Positions 59,481 to 64,000 of a stretch of DNA of 64,000 nucleotides are shown piece after piece (position 1 is the stretch's first letter; each line of letters begins with the position of its first letter). This DNA comes from Aulostomus chinensis (Eukaryota; Chordata; Actinopteri; Syngnathiformes; Aulostomidae): assembly GCA_037954235.1 (NCBI GenBank), contig JBBMOA010000018.1:403501-467500 (forward strand). The letters run 5' to 3'. The notes beneath the pieces are model-generated. The model was given only the letters and a program-made list of their open reading frames with translations, had not been told where the DNA came from and searched no databases. The position numbers and the translations under genes were made by a program.

Positions 59481-59820
59481 GCTGTCAGCTAGGTTGAAAC
59501 GCGCTGAACAGCCAAGACAGCATCATTATGGGATGGAGGCAGGATTCGCCTGCTGCTGCAGGACAGCTCCAGTATCTCAGCCTTGCAATGCATTTCCATG
59601 TCGTTTTTATGTTACAAGTCATTTCTCATTTGGAAAACACAGCTTCCATCTACGCTCAGAGATGTGTGGCGTACAGTACGTCTCCCCTGCATTCTTATTA
59701 TCACAGCAATGCTTGTGTCACATGTAAGCCGCCGCTCAGTGATGTCACCTTGTGTTTTCCACTCCTTGAATAGCAAATGACGAGCATCCTTCTGTTCACC
59801 GACTAGCCAAGGACTGTTGG

Positions 59821-60716
59821 CCTGGGGATGCTAGTTATTAGCCCAGGAATGTTAGCAGCTAGCCTGGGGATGCTAGTTATTAGCCCAGGAATGTTAGCAG
59901 CTAGCCTGGGGATGCTAGTTATTAGCCCAGGAATGTTAGCAGCTAGCCTGGGAATGCTTGTTATTAGCCCAGGAATGTTAGCAGCTAGCCTGGGAATGCT
60001 TGTTATTAGCCCAGGAATGTTAGCAGCTAGCCTGGGGATGCTAGTTATTAGCCCAGGAATGTTAGCAGCTAGCCTGGGGATGCTTGTTATTAGCCCAGGA
60101 ATGTAAGCAGCTAGCCTGGGGATGCTAGTTATTAGCCCAGGAATGTTAGCAGCTAGCCTGGGAATGCTTGTTATTAGCCCAGGAATGATAGCAGCTAGCC
60201 TGGAGATGCTAGTTATTAGCCCAGGAATGTTAGCAGCTAGCCTGGGGATGCTAGTTATTAGCCCAGGAATGTTAGCAGCTAGCCTGGGGATGCTAGTTAT
60301 TAGCCCAGGAATGTTAGCAGCTAGCCTGGGGATGCTTGTTATTAGCCCAGGAATGTAAGCAGCTAGCCTGGGGATGCTAGTTATTAGCCCAGGAATGTTA
60401 GCAGCTAGCCTGGGAATGCTTGTTATTAGCCCAGGAATGATAGCAGCTAGCCTGGGGATGCTAGTTATTAGCCCAGGAATGTTAGCAGCTAGCCTGGGAA
60501 TGCTAGTTATTAGCCCAGGAATGATAGCAGCTAGCCTGGGGATGCTAGTTATTAGCCCAGGAATGTTAGCAGCTAGCCTGGGGATGCTAGTTATTAGCCC
60601 AGGAATGTTAGCAGCTAGCCTGGGGATGCTAGTTATTAGCCCAGGAATGTTAGCAGCTAGCCTGGGAATGTTTGTTGTTGTTATTAGCCCAGGAATGATA
60701 GCAGTTAGCCTGGGAT
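59821..60716 (+). repeat. 42-bp minisatellite, about 21 copies
   Basis: The unit is CCTGGGGATGCTAGTTATTA plus GCCCAGGAATGTTAGCAGCTAG, period 42, with point variants only (A/G in GGGGATG, T/A in GTTAGC/GATAGC). One unit near 60670 has a 9-bp GTTGTT insert. The period is a multiple of three and lacks stops, so open frames cross it on both strands. They encode a 14-residue repeat and are not genes. Confidence 0.97.
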
Positions 60717-61099
60717 GCAAGTGACTAAAGCTGCCTGTTGGTGGCACTGGTGAACTCATGCCTATGACAACAGAAGTCACGTAGACCCCCTCAGAACTCT
60801 GAGCTTTCACAAATTTTCCATTTTTGAGGTCATGAATACCACACCATAACCACAACCTCTCTGCTAGTGATTAGCATGAGGATGCTAATGAGTGGGAATC
60901 TGGCAGGCAGGGGAGTCTCCCACCTATGACTGTTGATGTATTAGAAATCAGTTGTTGTGCTCTAATTTTAATGTATTCTTTGATGAAAAACAAACTCTTA
61001 CTGCCAGTTGAATACTTCCACTGGCTCTGGTCATCCAATTAGTATTAAAATCTGATTGTCTTAGTTTTGTTTTGTTTTAATGAAGGACAGAGGAACACA

Positions 61100-62900
61100 C
61101 TTGTGTTACAATCTCGACAACCACAACAACAGACACAATAACAGCTTCGCTCTTTATGATACTTTTCTTGAGGGAGCCGTTTAATGAGCAGAGCTTTTCG
61201 CTGAAGAATGTACCTGCCACGCAGGACGGACTTGAGTCAAACCTCTGAGAACGCAGACAGACCGAACGGTGAATAAAACATCGGCACCCTGTTTTCCCAA
61301 GGTGGAGATTTACGGTGCATTTCCTCCTTTTGACATCCTCTTGACACTTTCATTACAAAGTAAAATATCACAGAAATTGGACAATTCCTTCAGCTGGAGA
61401 TCAGGTGGGAGAGAGCGAGGGGATCCAGCTCAAAGCCTGACAAATCCTGACATATGACAAAGGTGCCCTCAGAAAAGAAGGATGACCCGGCGTCACGCTG
61501 GTGTCCCTGGCGGGGCGCTTGACCCCAGGCGGTAATAGTCCCTGTGAAATTCAGTCAAAGCTCAAAGGATTTGAAATGAGCTGAGACTTTCCTCCCGTCA
61601 GCTTTCCCATGCTCGGCGGATGAGCCTCCAACACTCGAACGGATGTTTAACCCAAATAGCAGAGCTAATATTTCCTTGACTGGTGGAAGAGAATGCGAAT
61701 GTGATGTCTCACACGTCCTCATCCATAATAGGTTACTAGCGTTCCTGCTATAAGTGTTCTGACTGTTTACCTGGCCTGGTTGTGTTTAACCAAATCTAGA
61801 CAGAACACACAGAGGTGGCTGCCACTGTCACCAAGACACTGGACCACCTACATTTTTTGCATCATCCTTGAGTCCCAGTGGAGGTTTGAGCCGAATTTCA
61901 GCTCCGCCCATTGCCGCTGGCAGATTCAATCGTGTCAGTACTGATATTATCTGATTTAATCGAACCCTGTAAAGCAGCAAACCTGTAAACGTGACCAGGC
62001 CCAGTTGAAGGTGAAGCTATGAGCATCTGAGCTGCAGCCGGGGCAGAGGGAAGATCTATCGGCGCTCTGCTTATCTACCGCCTGTCCCTGGACTGACCTC
62101 CACTGTCACTGCCCCTCCTCAGACGTGAATCACTGCCACCTTTACTGTAATGGCCGACTTTGGCGTTGCTCCTGCTGATTTACGACTTTGGCCTCGCCGT
62201 TGCTTTACATTCTGTTTGTGAGAGCAGCAAGGATGTACATGTATCTCATTTTGTGGTTATTAGCAGTGAAATTTCTTCATTCCATTTGTCTGACAGACTT
62301 TGAGAAACAGTATTCAGGAAGTTGTCTCTCTGTATTTCACCTGCTGAAGAGTTTTCATGCTCTGCCCCTTCCTGCCTCCATCCATCTCTTCAGCCACACC
62401 ACTGACGGATGATCCATCCCATCATTCATCTTTCTTGTCACATCATTTTCTCCTCTTAAAAAAGAATTATTGGCCCAAATGTAATACAGCACGGCTGTAC
62501 GTGTAGTCCTTACTGGACTGTCAGAATTTTAGTTCTGGACTTGCAGAAGCGGGATGGTGTGAGTCCTCAGTTGGGAAACCCCCCGGTTGGCTGAGATTCT
62601 TTGAGATGAGCTCAGACTTGCTTCCTGGTTTCAGTTTGGCTACTATTACCGCCGATGTGCATTTGAGCCTGACTAATGTTCAGCTGTCAGCTGTAGACGA
62701 CCAGTGGCGCGTGATGAGGCAGGCTACCTTCATGCTAATGTCCTGCTAACAGGACCTCCATTCTTTAACATTAACCTGGCAAACCTCAACAGGATTCACC
62801 CACCTGAGGCGACACGAACGTCAGAAGACGCAGACCGCCAGTGAACAGTGAAGCCCAGCTAGCATGGCAAGTCCACAAGAACGCCAGCTGCACTGAATGA
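61100..62900. other. Non-coding sequence, no gene seen
   Basis: Repeat-free, with short open frames that carry no recognisable motif. 61140-61760 in particular is complex unique sequence and might contain regulatory elements of a neighbouring gene outside the window. Confidence 0.3.
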
Positions 62901-63485
62901 TCTCTGCAACCTGCACTCGCTTGAAACACGAGATAAATTCAATTTTTTTTAAATGCCACAGATACACACCTAGAGAACCCTTCACTGACGAGACACTTAA
63001 GTTCTTAGTCCTCAGTCAGAATGTACAAGAGCAGGAGAGGACTAAGAGGAACACACAAGACTTGTTGAAGGAAATGAGGTCGGTATTTCTGAGGAGTGCT
63101 GGTGTCTGAGGTCAACCTCCAGGGATGCTCGCCGCTTATCACATGACCAGATGGAGGAGTGGGTGGAGACATGACAGGCAGCAGGTGCTGAAGAGATGCT
63201 CCCCACCTGAGAAAGAGGAGGAGCAGGAGGAGGACACCTGAGGTACACCAGCTTGCTCCATGTTCCATACCATCAGCAGTGGCGTTGTGCACCTCCTGCA
63301 GCATAAATGGAACCGGTTCTGTGGAGGCACAATGAGGAAGACAACCAGAGTTCTGCTTTGCTGGCATGCGTCTGTCCTGCGTGACAAATGTGGTCAGGAA
63401 GCTGCTCCCTGAGCTCACTGAGCTCTGGTCAGTGAAAGAGCTGAGAGGCAGGACTGCAGCAGGGGTTTCTCTCACAGGAGAACCA

Positions 63486-63775
63486 GGAGAACCACAAGCG
63501 TTCTAGTTGTGACGTTCATCTCAGCAAATCATCATGAGTGGATCTCTGATCATCCTACTGGATCAAGGAGACCTGGACTCTACCAGACAACCTTGAGAGT
63601 TAGTGAACGAACATTTTGGGGCAGTTTAACTGTTGTTAGCATCAGTCTCTGTTAGCTTCAAGCTAACCATACATGGCTGGTTCTTCCTGCACTCTGAAGT
63701 CACAAAGAAGTGATGAGGAGGGAGAAACATCCTCCTTTGAGTTAGAGACTTCTGTTAGTGAGTGCTTGATAGACA
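63486..63775 (+). repeat. Dispersed GTTAGCTTCAAGCTAA repeat copy
   Basis: Starts AACCACAAGCGTTCTAGTTG, then TGGATCAAGGAGACCTGGAC, GTTAGCTTCAAGCTAACC and AGTCACAAAGAAGTGATGAG. It is collinear with the copy at 30600-30890, at visibly lower identity. Confidence 0.75.
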
Positions 63776-64000
63776 GAATAACTTTTCGGTGAAGGATCCT
63801 CTTAAATGAGTTCATCGCTTGAGTCCGCGCTCCTGCTCAAGGCGTTTAGTGTCGCTGTTGTTCATCTGTGGTCTCCAGGAGCTTCCTAGCAGGGGTTTTC
63901 TTGATTCAACAGGAAAACTTCATCCAATGTTTGAGTATTTCATCAACTGTCATATTTCTGATCAGGCCGTAACAGTGAATGTGGCCAAAATAGTCTCTAA

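Noticed and set aside
59821..60716. CRISPR-like regular direct repeats
   Set aside because: There are no unique spacers between repeats, the unit is contiguous, and the genome is eukaryotic. The arrays at 17261 and 20921 were rejected for the same reason.
59803..60855. 350-codon minus-strand frame with a 14-residue repeat
   Set aside because: Translation of the 42-bp minisatellite. The opposite strand is equally open and the ends show no gene structure.

Overview
This is a window of vertebrate nuclear DNA, almost certainly from a ray-finned (probably percomorph teleost) fish. Genes are split into many short exons with GT-AG introns. (CA)n/(GT)n microsatellites are abundant, GTTAGC/GCTAGC-rich minisatellites are common, and there are LINE fragments of L2 and Rex1/CR1-like type plus a common fish interspersed repeat ending in CTGGGATAGGCTCCA. 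All gene models were built by hand from splice sites, reading-frame continuity and remembered vertebrate homologues; no alignment was run. Layout: (1) 782-8866, minus: pigq, 13 coding exons, 611 aa, with a non-coding first exon near 9532-9600. (2) 10483-14670, plus: eef2kmt (fam86a), 8 exons, 327 aa, head-to-head with pigq. Its last intron holds a CpG-rich island with a candidate two-exon antisense gene of 90 codons plus stop (13101-13686, minus). (3) 14833-20747, minus: alg1, 13 exons, 493 aa, tail-to-tail with eef2kmt, with predicted overlapping 3' ends. (4) 23118-28171, plus: the c16orf89 homologue, 8 exons, 354 aa, head-to-head with alg1. (5) 30239-44441, minus: ift70/ttc30, 19 exons, 648 aa, with an RFX X-box in its promoter and two LINE remnants in its introns. 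(6) 44800-50980: repeat-rich, dominated by a 2 kb GGATG-type satellite, a LINE fragment and TA/CA tracts. (7) 50984-53256, plus: a three-exon gene for a 159 aa secreted helical protein that I cannot name. (8) 53400-64000: no convincing exon, with microsatellites, a perfect 25-bp-arm hairpin, a 42-bp minisatellite and dispersed repeats. Functional picture: pigq (first step of GPI-anchor synthesis) and alg1 (first mannose of the N-glycan precursor) both act on lipid-linked glycans at the ER. eef2kmt modifies elongation factor 2, c16orf89 is a secreted protein, and ift70 is a ciliary transport subunit. pigq, eef2kmt, alg1 and c16orf89 all have human counterparts on 16p13.3. From memory, the eef2kmt-alg1-c16orf89 order and orientations are the same in human, so this is an old conserved block. 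ift70 comes from a different human location. The regulatory reading fits the genes: an X-box upstream of ift70, a UPRE core upstream of alg1, and ZNF143, YY1 and ETS motifs at the pigq/eef2kmt promoters.
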